Below are positions 34,075-46,314 of a DNA stretch of 64,000 nucleotides, one piece after another. The position numbers and the translations under genes were made by a program. This stretch comes from Chloroflexota bacterium (GTDB lineage Bacteria > Chloroflexota > Anaerolineae > Caldilineales > Caldilineaceae), in contig DMDA01000002.1 of the NCBI GenBank assembly GCA_003451595.1, forward strand, positions 127,899 to 191,898. Reading direction: 5' to 3'. The first letter of the stretch is position 1; each line of letters begins with the position of its first letter. The notes beneath the pieces are model-generated. The model was given only the letters and a program-made list of their open reading frames with translations. It was not told where the DNA came from and did no database searches.

Positions 34075-34842
34075 TTGGCGCTTTCAATCCGTATGCAATG
34101 GTTGCCCAAAGCGGGCAATCGCGATGATGAATACGAGGATGCCTGCTGGCCGAATCATGCTGTGACCACATCGCAGCCAGTCGTGCGCTGCGCCGTCGCC
34201 GATGGCGCCACCGAAAGCTCCTTTGCCGGGCTGTGGGCGCGCCAGTTGGTGGCCGCCTACGCAGCTACAGACACCGCAGATTGGCTGACGACAGATTGGC
34301 TGACGACGCTGCCGCAGGAACAGGCGCGCTGGCAGGCACAGGTCGCCGCCCGGACGCTCCCCTGGTACGCTGAGGCGAAGGCGCGCAGCGGCGCTTTCGC
34401 CGCACTCTTGGGTGTAACGATCGCACACGACCCAGACGACGATGAGTGGACGTGGCAGGCCAGCGCCATTGGTGACTGTGCGCTCTTTCACGTGCGCAGC
34501 GAACGCCTGCTAACGAGTTTCCCAGCCACAACGACAGCCTTCTTCACCAGCCGGCCGCTACTCATCCCCAGTGTGCCCAATCAATTCGCGGCATTGGATG
34601 AGCACATCCAACAAGCCAGAGGTGACTCACAACCAGGCGACACACTTTACCTGACCACCGATGCGCTGGGGCAATGGCTCCTGCAGCAAGTCGAACAGGG
34701 CGCAACGCCTTGGCGCGCTGTCGAGACGGCGCTGGCAGGACGCAAGCGCGGCTTCCGGCGTTGGATTGCCGGGCTGCGCAGTCAAGGCCAATTACGGAAT
34801 GACGACGTCACCCTGCTGCGCATCGGTTGGACGGAACGATAG
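34075..34842 (+). CDS. PP2C-like serine/threonine phosphatase, YegK type
   Basis: A 255-residue protein. PP2C metal-site residues are recognisable: ADGATESS (Asp43-Gly44), SAIGDCALF (Gly133-Asp134), LTTDALGQW (Asp196) and NDDVTLL (Asp243-Asp244). The DG is followed by ATES instead of the common MGG, as in the divergent YegK group. Start TTG 34075 is chosen because AGGAG lies seven bases upstream; an ATG at 34093 would also leave the domain whole. It probably reverses phosphorylation by the downstream kinase-like protein, only six bases away. Confidence 0.85.
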   Translation: MALSIRMQWLPKAGNRDDEYEDACWPNHAVTTSQPVVRCAVADGATESSFAGLWARQLVAAYAATDTADWLTTDWLTTLPQEQARWQAQVAARTLPWYAEAKARSGAFAALLGVTIAHDPDDDEWTWQASAIGDCALFHVRSERLLTSFPATTTAFFTSRPLLIPSVPNQFAALDEHIQQARGDSQPGDTLYLTTDALGQWLLQQVEQGATPWRAVETALAGRKRGFRRWIAGLRSQGQLRNDDVTLLRIGWTER

Positions 34843-34847
34843 GAACT

Positions 34848-37106
34848 ATGGCGTGGCCGACACCCCAGGAATATAACGAAGCCATTCAAAATCCTGTAAC
34901 GGCCTTTGTAGACCCCGAACTGCGCGCCGGACAGCCGGTGCTGACGCCGCTCGGTCTGCCGCGCCCCATCACAGGCGGCTTTGCCAGCGTCTACCAGATG
35001 GTCTGCGCGCAGCAACGCGTGTGGGCAGTGCGCTGTTTTCTACGCGACTTCGGCGATCACCAGGAACGATACGCCGCCATCAGCGCTCACCTTGCCCGCG
35101 TCAACCTGCCCTACATGGTCAACTTCGCCTTCCTGGCCGACGGCATCCGTGTAGGGGGGCGACTGCATCCTATACTCAAGATGGAGTGGGTTGAGGGCGA
35201 ACCCTTTCTAGCTTATGTCGAACGCAGCCTCACGGCGCCCAACGCACTGCTCGACCTGGCGCAACAGTGGGTGCAGATGGCGCAGACGCTGGCGCGCGCC
35301 GGCATTGCGCACGGCGATCTTCAACATGGCAACGTGATCGTCGTGCGGGGGCGGCTAAAGCTGATCGACTACGATGGAATGTATGTGCCGGCGCTGGCGG
35401 GGCGTCGGAGTCACGAAGTCGGTCATCGCAACTATCAACATCCACAGCGCACTGAGACGCTCTTCAACCCCGAGATCGACCATTTTTCCACCTGGATCAT
35501 TTACAGCTCATTGGTGGCGCTCGCCGCACAGCCGACGCTTTGGCGGCAACTGCGCGGCGGCGACGAGTGTCTGATCTTTCGCCGCGAGGATTTCGTGAAC
35601 CCATCGCAATCGGCGACGCTGGCCGCGCTGGAACAGAGCGGCGACGTGCGTCTTGGCCGCCTGGCGGAGTTGCTGCGCGGGCTGCTGGCGCTGGCGCCAA
35701 CACAGATTCCCCCCATCGACGGTCAGTTCGATCTCAACGCCATGCGGTCGCGTCCTACCGCTGCCTGGGTGCGCGACCATGTGTCGGGCAGCCCCGTGGC
35801 GATGACGCCGTCTACAACCGGTGCGTCACGCCCGGCGCCGATCTGGATCACTGATTTCATCGCTGTATCGCCGCCAGCGACGCCGGGTGCAACACCGGGC
35901 GCGCAGTGGCAACCGCGCCTGGTCGTCGTGGCATCGGCGCTCTTTGCGCTGGCAGCCTGGAGCTTGTTTGGCCTGGGCGCCGTGGGGTTGGCGGCGCCAG
36001 CATTGCTCTCCATAGCGCTGCTGGCCGGCAATACGGGATATCTGGCGCTGGATTACTGGCGCGCTCCAGCCGTAGCCGCTCGCCGCGATGTGCGTAGACG
36101 CCTCGCCACAGTCGCACGTCAGCAGCGCACCGCGACACGCTCGCTGGCTACGGCGGAGCGCGAACTTGCCTACATCCGGCTGATTCAGGCGCAGCAGTAC
36201 GCGCGCATCGACCGGCTGATCGGCAAGGAGCAACAGGTGGAGCAGCAGGAGCTGGCGGCTCGCAACCAACGTCGCCAGCGTGCACTCGACGATCTCCAGG
36301 TGCAACGTCATCGTCTGCAACAGGAGACCGCACTGACGATTCAGCGCCTCGAGACGCACTACCACGAGCGCATCGGCGACATCGACCGCCAGTTAGGCGC
36401 GCTCCAACAATCAGAGCTTGCTGCGCAGCGACGCTTGTTGGAACAACGCCGCCAGAAATTTGTGAAAGATTTTCTACATCGGCAAAAAATCGAGAAAGCG
36501 CTGATCTCCGGCATCGGGCCAGGCATCAAGGAGCAGCTGAGGCAGCACGGCATCGTGCGCGTCACCGACGTAACAGCGCAACGGCTGGCGACCGTCCCTG
36601 GCGTGGGCGCCGCGCGCGCCGATGTGCTGCTCAGCTGGCGGCAACGCGTCGAGGAGCTTGCCTGGCAGGGTGCGCCAACCCACCTCGACCGTCGCGACGA
36701 GCGCACCATCCATCGCGAACACGAACGATTGCACGCGCGACTGACCAAAGCGCGCGAACGGCTGGAAGGCAAGCTCACCAGAGCGGTGACGGCTGTGCGT
36801 GAACAGACTGCCCGGCGCGCCACCACCCTGGCAACGCAGGAGACGCAAATCGAGGAACGCCACCGCGCGCAGGTCGCTACACTGCGCAAACGCCACCGTG
36901 AGCAAGTGGCAGCGCTGCGCACTGAGCGCGCACAGGTGGAGCAGCAGGCGGCCACTTTTGCGGCAGCCATGGAACAGGCGATCAGCCGCTTGCAGCAAAC
37001 GCAGCAGCGCCTTGAGTGGGAACAGGCTACGCTCACCGCCGAACTCAACCATCAACCTCACGCCGATTTTCCTGGCTACGTGCGCCGCGCCCTCCTGCCC
37101 CGTTGA
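34848..37106 (+). CDS. Protein-kinase-like membrane protein with helix-hairpin-helix domain, YegI type
   Basis: A 752-residue protein. Residues about 40-280 form a kinase-like domain: glycine loop GGFASVYQ (43-50), HGDLQHGN (155-162) as catalytic loop and DYDG (174-177) in place of DFG. The beta-3 lysine position reads AVRCF (Arg62), so activity is uncertain. Two hydrophobic segments (about 358-403) follow a Pro/Thr linker. Long coiled coils flank a double helix-hairpin-helix motif (GIGPGIKEQL and VPGVGAARAD, about 554-598), which in other proteins binds DNA. ATG 34848 has AGGA three bases upstream. Third gene of the triad; inferred role is stress signalling linked to DNA. Confidence 0.82.
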   Translation: MAWPTPQEYNEAIQNPVTAFVDPELRAGQPVLTPLGLPRPITGGFASVYQMVCAQQRVWAVRCFLRDFGDHQERYAAISAHLARVNLPYMVNFAFLADGIRVGGRLHPILKMEWVEGEPFLAYVERSLTAPNALLDLAQQWVQMAQTLARAGIAHGDLQHGNVIVVRGRLKLIDYDGMYVPALAGRRSHEVGHRNYQHPQRTETLFNPEIDHFSTWIIYSSLVALAAQPTLWRQLRGGDECLIFRREDFVNPSQSATLAALEQSGDVRLGRLAELLRGLLALAPTQIPPIDGQFDLNAMRSRPTAAWVRDHVSGSPVAMTPSTTGASRPAPIWITDFIAVSPPATPGATPGAQWQPRLVVVASALFALAAWSLFGLGAVGLAAPALLSIALLAGNTGYLALDYWRAPAVAARRDVRRRLATVARQQRTATRSLATAERELAYIRLIQAQQYARIDRLIGKEQQVEQQELAARNQRRQRALDDLQVQRHRLQQETALTIQRLETHYHERIGDIDRQLGALQQSELAAQRRLLEQRRQKFVKDFLHRQKIEKALISGIGPGIKEQLRQHGIVRVTDVTAQRLATVPGVGAARADVLLSWRQRVEELAWQGAPTHLDRRDERTIHREHERLHARLTKARERLEGKLTRAVTAVREQTARRATTLATQETQIEERHRAQVATLRKRHREQVAALRTERAQVEQQAATFAAAMEQAISRLQQTQQRLEWEQATLTAELNHQPHADFPGYVRRALLPR

Positions 37107-37187
37107 GGCGCCAGAGGAGCACAGCGCAACACCGATCGCCGCCTTCATCATGCGCAGCATCTTCAGAGATAGCCACCGCTGCAAGTA

Positions 37188-37196
37188 TGGTACAAT
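37188..37196 (+). promoter_or_regulatory. Extended -10 promoter of fmt
   Basis: TGG-TACAAT. The predicted start of transcription, seven bases on, coincides with the ATG at 37203, and no ribosome site is present. Confidence 0.6.
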
Positions 37197-37202
37197 CCAG
37201 TT

Positions 37203-38159
37203 ATGATTCGCAATGACGTCACACGCATCATCTTCATGGGCACACCTGATTTTGCGGCGCCTACCTTGCGCGCTTTGCTGGCGGCGGCGCCGGAACACAA
37301 CTGGCAAGTCGTCGCCGTTGCGACACAGCCAGACCGCCCGGCGGGGCGCAGCAAACAGCCGGTGAGCAGCCCGGTCAAACACGTGGCGCAGGCCGCCGGT
37401 GTGCCGGTATTGCAGCCGGCCTCCCTGCGCAAAGAGCCGGCGACGATCGAGACGATCCGCCAACTAGCGCCCGATCTGATCGTCGTGGCGGCCTACGGTC
37501 TGATCCTGCCCAAACAGGTGTTGGAGATTCCCACCTTTGGCTGCATCAACGTGCACGCCAGTCTGCTGCCCGCCTATCGCGGCGCCTCACCGATCACCGC
37601 CGCTATCCTCGACGGGTTGACAGAGACCGGCGTCACGATCATGTTGATGGATGAGGGCATGGACACCGGCCCGGTGCTCCGTCAAGCGGTGCAACCCATC
37701 CAGCCCACTGACACAACGGCGACGCTGAGTGCGCGATTAGCCGACCAGGGCGCTGCGCTGCTGGTGTCAACGCTGATCGACTGGCGACGCGGCAACATTG
37801 CGCCCGTGCCGCAGTCAGGTTTGCCCGCAACACCCTCAACTTGCCGGTTGCTCAAGAAGGAAGATGGACGCATCGACTGGACGCAGCCCGCCGCCCACAT
37901 CGAGCGCATGACGCGTGCGTATACACCCTGGCCCTCAGCCTACACGTTGTGGAAGGGCGAGCCGTTCAAGATTATCGAAGCCACAGTTGTTGCGGGGGAC
38001 GCTGCGCCCGGTCACGTGATCCGCACACCGGAGGGAGTGGCAGTGGGAACTGGCGCCGGGCTGCTGTGCCTGCGCACGGTGCAACCGGCCGGCAAACGCC
38101 CACTGGACGTACGCAGCTTTCTCAACGGCGCTCCCGACTTTGTCGGCGCCAGGTTGTGA
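37203..38159 (+). CDS. fmt: Methionyl-tRNA formyltransferase
   Basis: A 318-residue enzyme that formylates initiator Met-tRNA with 10-formyltetrahydrofolate. The start [12 protein letters not shown], the catalytic block [18 protein letters not shown] with the Asn-His pair, and [11 protein letters not shown] with the essential Asp are intact. The C-terminal tRNA-binding domain has the [11 protein letters not shown] segment. ATG 37203 is the only sensible start and lacks a ribosome site; with the promoter directly upstream this indicates a leaderless mRNA. Followed by tRNA-Pro. Confidence 0.95.
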   Translation: MIRNDVTRIIFMGTPDFAAPTLRALLAAAPEHNWQVVAVATQPDRPAGRSKQPVSSPVKHVAQAAGVPVLQPASLRKEPATIETIRQLAPDLIVVAAYGLILPKQVLEIPTFGCINVHASLLPAYRGASPITAAILDGLTETGVTIMLMDEGMDTGPVLRQAVQPIQPTDTTATLSARLADQGAALLVSTLIDWRRGNIAPVPQSGLPATPSTCRLLKKEDGRIDWTQPAAHIERMTRAYTPWPSAYTLWKGEPFKIIEATVVAGDAAPGHVIRTPEGVAVGTGAGLLCLRTVQPAGKRPLDVRSFLNGAPDFVGARL

Positions 38160-38236
38160 GGCGCAAGGTTGTGAGAAGGAGCGAGGAGCTGCGCTGGAGA
38201 CAACACACGAAATCTCCTAATCTCCAATCTCCGCAT

Positions 38237-38265
38237 TTGTTCCCAACCCCAGGCCGTGCTATACT
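38237..38265 (+). promoter_or_regulatory. Promoter of tRNA-Pro
   Basis: TTGTTC, 17-base spacer and TATACT with a preceding TG (extended -10), placing the start a few bases before the tRNA at 38277. Confidence 0.7.
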
Positions 38266-38276
38266 GACCAACGCTT

Positions 38277-38353
<77 letters not shown>

Positions 38354-38362
38354 GCGGCAAGG

Positions 38363-38395
38363 AAAGCTCCCACAGAAACCTGCGGGAGCTTTTTT
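38363..38395 (+). terminator. Intrinsic terminator after tRNA-Pro
   Basis: AAAGCTCCC pairs with GGGAGCTTT, extended by CAG/CTG after one mismatch, followed by six T. Confidence 0.88.
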
Positions 38396-38459
38396 GCACT
38401 TTGCGACAAGCCAGTGGGTGTGCTCACGCACAGCGAACAATGTCTGTTTGCAACTGACG

Positions 38460-39995
<1,536 letters not shown>

Positions 39996-40212
39996 CAGTC
40001 AGCTAGCAGTGTCGTTATTTGCCACAAAGAGTTTGCATAGATAGCAGGATATGCGGTAAAACTAAAGGTCGATTCATTGCAGGCGCTGGTGCACAGCGCG
40101 CTCTGCACCGCTGCAATTTGATTCTGGATGTTTCTTGCCGTGTTGGCGTCAGCGCGGACTTGCGCGGCGTCAACGCCAATCGACCCGGTCGCCAGCAAAA
40201 GGAGCTGTGAGC

Positions 40213-40797
<585 letters not shown>

Positions 40798-40883
40798 GCG
40801 CTTTCGGGGCTGCGGCGAAGTAGCAATGACGCCATCGACAGCGATACGCCCTTCACCCTCGCCCCTTGTCAACAGGTGTCAGT

Positions 40884-41624
<741 letters not shown>

Positions 41625-41627
41625 ACC

Positions 41628-43418
41628 ATGCCGCCTGCCGCAACCTCAGCGCCGCCCCAGCGATCCCACCGGCGCCATCCTGACGCAGCGCCGCACAGGC
41701 AGCGCGGGGCGCCAATCGCCCTTGGGCTGGTGCAGGGCGGTACGCTGACGCAGCAACTGGTCGTGAGCGAACGACTCCTGTTGCTCAGTGTCCTGTTGAC
41801 CGGCTTTGCACTGCGCCTGCCCTTGCTCGACCGCTTTCCCTTTCATCAGGACGAAGCCATTTACAGCTACTGGGCGCGCTACGGGCGTCACGTCGATCCG
41901 CTTTTTCTGCACGTCTGGCCCGACAAGCCGCCGCTCTATCTCTGGTTGTTGGGCAGCACATTCGACCTGCTGGGCGCAACGCCTGCCGCCGCCCGCTTTT
42001 TCAATATCACCGTCAGTACGCTCACGCTTGCGGTCGTGGCGGCGCTGGCGCGGCAATGGTGGGATGCGCGCACAGGCATGCTCGCAGCCTTATTGCTGGC
42101 GCTCAGTCCCTTTGCTGTCAGTTTTGCCCCGACTGCCTTCACCGACCCACTGCTGGTGCTGGCTGGAATGCTGGCGCTGCTGGCTGTCGTGCGCCGCCGC
42201 TACTTCTGGGCGGGCGTCTGGTTGGGCGTAGCAATCATGACCAAGCAGCAAGGCGTACTATACGCGCCGCTGGTGCTTGGTTTCGGGAGCTATGCGCAAC
42301 ACGGCCAGCGCAGGCTGCTGCGCGGCGCAGCTGCGCTGGCCGTCGGTCTTTTGCTGATCGTGGCGCCGATCCTGTGGTGGGATAGCCTGCGCTGGGCCGT
42401 GGCGCCTTCGCCATGGGACCTGGGCGCGCGCAATGCTGCTGGTTTTGCGCTGGCGGCGCCGGAACAGTGGTGGTCACGCGCACATGCTTGGTTGGAACTG
42501 GGCCGCTATTTACTGGGCGACACCTGGTCGTGGTGGCTGTTGGCGGCGTTACTGGCATATGGCGCCCTCCGCTGGCGGCAGTCTCATTACAGGACGCCCT
42601 ACCGGGCGCCGGCATTGGGACTGGCGCTGTGGGGAGCGGCGTTCCTGGCGCTGCACATCGTCACCACAGTGCAAGTGTGGGATCGCTACCTCTTGCCGCT
42701 GGCGCCAGTGGTGGCGCTACTGGTGGCGTTTACCATGACCACCGTCGTTGCTGCTAGTGCAGCCTCTCGGTTACACGACCCTGCCCACGCCACGCGCCCG
42801 CTCTGGAGAGCACACCGCAGGCATTGGGCGGGGCGGGGCGGCTGGACGCCGCATCTGCTGGCGGCGCTGCTGATGTTGGCGCTGGCAGGGCCGGCGCTTC
42901 GGGCGGCGCAAGGTCGGTTGCCGTTGGGCGGCGATCATGGCGCTTACACCGGCCTGGACACAGTCGCCGCCTGGTTGAACGCGCACAGCGACGCCAGACC
43001 GGCCGTCTATCAACGCAATCTGGGCTGGCATTTCCAGTTCTATCTGTTCGACGCCGTACAGGCGGATCAGGTGGAGCTGCGCTGGTATCCGAGCGCCGTC
43101 TATCTGGCCGACAACGCCGCCAAGACGCCACATCGTCCACGTTATCTCGTCACTGCCGACTGGTCACCGGAGCGCAATCTGTCCACACAACTGGCGCTGC
43201 GACGGCTGACGGCGCAGGTGAGGCTACGCGTTGGCAATTTCACCGTCTACGAACTGAGTGAAACAGCGACGCCGCCCTCAACCTGGCGCATCTGTGCAGC
43301 GCGAAGCGAAGGGCGGGCAGCGGCGTCGCCTGACAGGGCCGAACCGTTCGCAGGCTTCCCGGTGCTGACACTGCCACAACAACCGCTTCTTGCCTGCCCC
43401 GTGGAGCATCAACCGTGA
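41628..43418 (+). CDS. GT39/ArnT-like membrane glycosyltransferase
   Basis: A 596-residue protein with about 11-12 membrane helices. After a 45-residue basic, probably cytoplasmic, leader comes helix 1 and the first outer loop FPFHQDEAIYSYWARYG, whose acidic pair is the catalytic signature of PMT_2/GT39 enzymes; WPDKPPLYLW is the second signature. It transfers a sugar from a lipid carrier, presumably the product of the preceding GT2 enzyme. The C-terminal 180 residues are extracytoplasmic. No good ribosome site at the ATG, so coupling to the GT2 gene or a later start is possible. Confidence 0.82.
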   Translation: MPPAATSAPPQRSHRRHPDAAPHRQRGAPIALGLVQGGTLTQQLVVSERLLLLSVLLTGFALRLPLLDRFPFHQDEAIYSYWARYGRHVDPLFLHVWPDKPPLYLWLLGSTFDLLGATPAAARFFNITVSTLTLAVVAALARQWWDARTGMLAALLLALSPFAVSFAPTAFTDPLLVLAGMLALLAVVRRRYFWAGVWLGVAIMTKQQGVLYAPLVLGFGSYAQHGQRRLLRGAAALAVGLLLIVAPILWWDSLRWAVAPSPWDLGARNAAGFALAAPEQWWSRAHAWLELGRYLLGDTWSWWLLAALLAYGALRWRQSHYRTPYRAPALGLALWGAAFLALHIVTTVQVWDRYLLPLAPVVALLVAFTMTTVVAASAASRLHDPAHATRPLWRAHRRHWAGRGGWTPHLLAALLMLALAGPALRAAQGRLPLGGDHGAYTGLDTVAAWLNAHSDARPAVYQRNLGWHFQFYLFDAVQADQVELRWYPSAVYLADNAAKTPHRPRYLVTADWSPERNLSTQLALRRLTAQVRLRVGNFTVYELSETATPPSTWRICAARSEGRAAASPDRAEPFAGFPVLTLPQQPLLACPVEHQP

Positions 43419-46270
43419 GTCACAGCGACCATATCAGCGGACGCAGGCGTCGCGGCTGGAGTGGAGATGTGCTCGCCGCCGCGCTGCTGGCCGGCTTTGT
43501 CCTGCTCCTCTACGCACCGTTGCTGTTCACCAATCGCGTGCTGGCGGGAGGCGACATCCAACTGTACTTCTACCCGTACTGGGAATATGTTGGCGCCACG
43601 CTGCGGGCAGGACACCTGCCGTTTTGGGACCCCTATCTCTTTCTCGGCGCGCCGCTGCTGGCGAATCCGCAGGCGGCGACGCTCTATCCGCTGCATTGGC
43701 CTCTCTTCGCCGCCGGCGGGATGGGACTGGCTGTCACAGCGCAAATCTACTGGAGCGCGACGCTTCACACCTGGCTGTTGGGGCTAGGCGGCTACACATT
43801 GCTGCGGCGCTGGCGCTATCCCGTTGCGGCGGCGCTGCTGACCGGCATCGTCCTGGCAGGGAGCGGCTTTGTGGGCGGGCTGCTGGGACATATCAACCAG
43901 TTGAACGCGGTGACCTGGCTACCGTGGGCGGCGTGCTGCCTCGTCGCCGTGCAGGTGAAGCCTGATCAAGCCTGGCCTGCCTGGCGCACTCTGCTGCTGG
44001 CAGGTGCGGGCTTTGCCGTATTGACAGCGCTGATGTTGCTGGCCGGTCACACGCAGAGTGTCTTTATCAACCTCTTTGGGCTGGGCGTCTGGCTTGTCTG
44101 GCCGTGGGGTCAAGCGAGGGCGCAAAGGCGAAAAGGCAACGGGGAAGACGCCTGGCACACGTTGCGCTTCACGCTGCACCCTGTAAACTTCAAGCGTTAC
44201 CTGCGCGCTATCATGCCTGGCTTGCTGGTCTACTTTGCCGGCGTGGCGATTGGGGCGCTGTTGGCAGCGCCACAACTGCTGCCAACGCTGGAGCTGAGCA
44301 GGCTGGGGCTACGCAGCGGCGGGCTGGACTACGGCGAAGCGAGCAGTTTCAGCCTCAAGCCGCTGGCGCTGGGCTGGACCTTGCTGCCGAGCTACGGGCT
44401 GGCAAGCCTCAGCGCCGTCTTCGACACGCCGGGCTACACCGAGTACGTCGCCTACGTCGGCGTCATCGGGCTAGTCTTCGCAGCGATCGGCGCCTGGCGT
44501 GGGCGTGGCCCAGCACGGGGATTCGGCTTGCTCCTGGTAGGGCTGGGGCTGTTTCTGGGGCTGGGGCGTTGGAATCCAATCTACTTCCTGCTCTACCAGG
44601 TTGCACCAGGCTTTGACCTCTTCCGCGCCCCGGCGCGCTGGATGATGCTCTACACGCTGGGCGCAGCAGTACTGGCGGGCGTTGGGCTGGCGGCGCTGTG
44701 GACGTGGCGCCCTGCGCTGGCGCGCACGCTTCCCACTGCACTGCTGCTTGGCCTGGTCGCCATCGAGCTGCTGGTTGCCGCGCGCGCCCTGCCACACACA
44801 CACCCAACTGCACCCCAAGCCGTTTTCGAGGTGCGCACGGCGCCGGCGCATCTGCTCACCAGCCCTGACCGCACCGCAGTTGCACCGGCGGCGGCAGGAC
44901 GTTTTCTGGGCATGAGCACGATCACCTACGACCCCGGCGATATGGCTGACTATCAACGCGTCTTTCGCGAAAGCGAGCCACCGCAACTTGACGCCACCGC
45001 CTTCCACGATCTCGTGATTGCGCTCAAGGTGCAGGAGTTGCTGGCGCCGAACCTGCCGCTTTTCTGGCGCATCCCGGCGGTGGATGGCTTCGATGGCGGC
45101 GTATTGCCACTGCAACGCTACATCCGCTTTGCTGGGCTGCTGATCCCGCCCGACCGTCTGGTGCCGGATGGCCGCCTGCGCGAGCAGATCACCGAGATGC
45201 CGGATAGTCGTGTGCTGGCCATGCTCAACGTGGCCTACATCGTCACCGACAAGGTGCGCGACCTGTGGTTCGAGGATGTCTTCTACGACCGCCAGATCGG
45301 CGCGAACTTGGGCCGGGCGCCCGATCCGCTCGTAGTCGAAGCGCCCCTGCCCTTTGCCGCGACGCACATCGATCTAATCGGCTATGTCGATGGCGACGCT
45401 GCCGCGCTCAGCGCACTAGCGCAAAGAGCGCAGTCAGTTGCTCAACTTGAAGTCGTCGGACGGAGTGGCGAAACTGAACGCTTTACGCTGACAGCGGGTG
45501 GCGCACCGGGCGCGCATTTTGCCGATGGCGCCCTTGACAGCGACATGGCCGCCAACGCTGGGGCAGTAGTCGCCTATCGCGATATCGAAGGCGGGCGTCA
45601 GGAGTACCGGGCGCGGCTGCCACTTGCTGCGCCGATGGAGGTGGCTGAACTCCGCTTTACTGCGGCGCCGGGCGACGTAGCGCTGGTCGTGCAGGCGGCG
45701 ACGCTCTACGATGCACGCACCAAGATGTTCAGCGCCCTACTGCCCAGCGATCGCGGTCGCTTTCGGCTGGAACACAGCGGCGATGTCAAGGTCTATCGCA
45801 ACCTGGACGTGACGCCGCGCGCCTATCTTGCCGGCGCCATGGCGACAGTGGCGGATGCGGATGCGGCGCTGACGTTGCTGCGCACTCAGGCCGGTCGCAT
45901 CACCGTGGTCGAGGGTGCGCTGGATGGGGCGCAGCCGGCCGGCCCTGGCGATCGCGCCGAGATCGTCGCCTATGCGCCGGAACGCGTCGAAATAGTGACG
46001 CATAGCGCCGCACCGGCGCTGCTGGTGCTGAGCGACAGCTTCTATCCAGGCTGGCGAGCGACGGTCAATGGTGCGCCTACACCGATCAAGGCCGTCAACG
46101 GGCTATTTCGCGGCGTCGTTGTGCCGCCCGGCGAACAGCGCGTGATCTTCACCTTTGCACCGACGGATTGGCGCAGCGGGCTATGGCTGGCTGGCAGCGG
46201 CGCAATCTTGCTGCTGTTGATGTTGGGCAGCGCCTGGCGCGTTCGCCGCGTGGCTCCGCGTGCGCTATAA
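43415..46270 (+). CDS. YfhO-family membrane protein
   Basis: A 951-residue protein: about 12 membrane helices in the first half, an extracytoplasmic domain of some 450 residues, and a final helix. The YfhO block GGDIQLYFYPYWEY follows helix 1, and FYPGWRATVNGAP near residue 873 is the other family signature. YfhO proteins act in glycosylation of lipoteichoic acid or other lipid-linked polymers. The start GTG overlaps the GT39 stop as GTGA, so the three genes form one unit. Confidence 0.85.
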   Translation: MSHSDHISGRRRRGWSGDVLAAALLAGFVLLLYAPLLFTNRVLAGGDIQLYFYPYWEYVGATLRAGHLPFWDPYLFLGAPLLANPQAATLYPLHWPLFAAGGMGLAVTAQIYWSATLHTWLLGLGGYTLLRRWRYPVAAALLTGIVLAGSGFVGGLLGHINQLNAVTWLPWAACCLVAVQVKPDQAWPAWRTLLLAGAGFAVLTALMLLAGHTQSVFINLFGLGVWLVWPWGQARAQRRKGNGEDAWHTLRFTLHPVNFKRYLRAIMPGLLVYFAGVAIGALLAAPQLLPTLELSRLGLRSGGLDYGEASSFSLKPLALGWTLLPSYGLASLSAVFDTPGYTEYVAYVGVIGLVFAAIGAWRGRGPARGFGLLLVGLGLFLGLGRWNPIYFLLYQVAPGFDLFRAPARWMMLYTLGAAVLAGVGLAALWTWRPALARTLPTALLLGLVAIELLVAARALPHTHPTAPQAVFEVRTAPAHLLTSPDRTAVAPAAAGRFLGMSTITYDPGDMADYQRVFRESEPPQLDATAFHDLVIALKVQELLAPNLPLFWRIPAVDGFDGGVLPLQRYIRFAGLLIPPDRLVPDGRLREQITEMPDSRVLAMLNVAYIVTDKVRDLWFEDVFYDRQIGANLGRAPDPLVVEAPLPFAATHIDLIGYVDGDAAALSALAQRAQSVAQLEVVGRSGETERFTLTAGGAPGAHFADGALDSDMAANAGAVVAYRDIEGGRQEYRARLPLAAPMEVAELRFTAAPGDVALVVQAATLYDARTKMFSALLPSDRGRFRLEHSGDVKVYRNLDVTPRAYLAGAMATVADADAALTLLRTQAGRITVVEGALDGAQPAGPGDRAEIVAYAPERVEIVTHSAAPALLVLSDSFYPGWRATVNGAPTPIKAVNGLFRGVVVPPGEQRVIFTFAPTDWRSGLWLAGSGAILLLLMLGSAWRVRRVAPRAL

Positions 46271-46271
46271 T
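46242..46271 (+). promoter_or_regulatory. Possible promoter of the AmaP-like gene
   Basis: A perfect TATAAT lies at the very end of the yfhO-like gene; the -35 (TTCGCC, 18-base spacing) is weak. Transcripts would start about 38 bases before the AmaP-like ATG. Confidence 0.4.
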
Positions 46272-46314
46272 ATAGAGCGATAACGGGACGCACCCCAGGA
46301 AAAGGTAAACAGAA

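Noticed and set aside
38160..38276. Direct repeat GCGCAAGGTTGTGAG after fmt as an attachment site near tRNA-Pro
   Set aside because: The repeat is short, does not match the tRNA 3' end, and no integrase or mobile gene is present.
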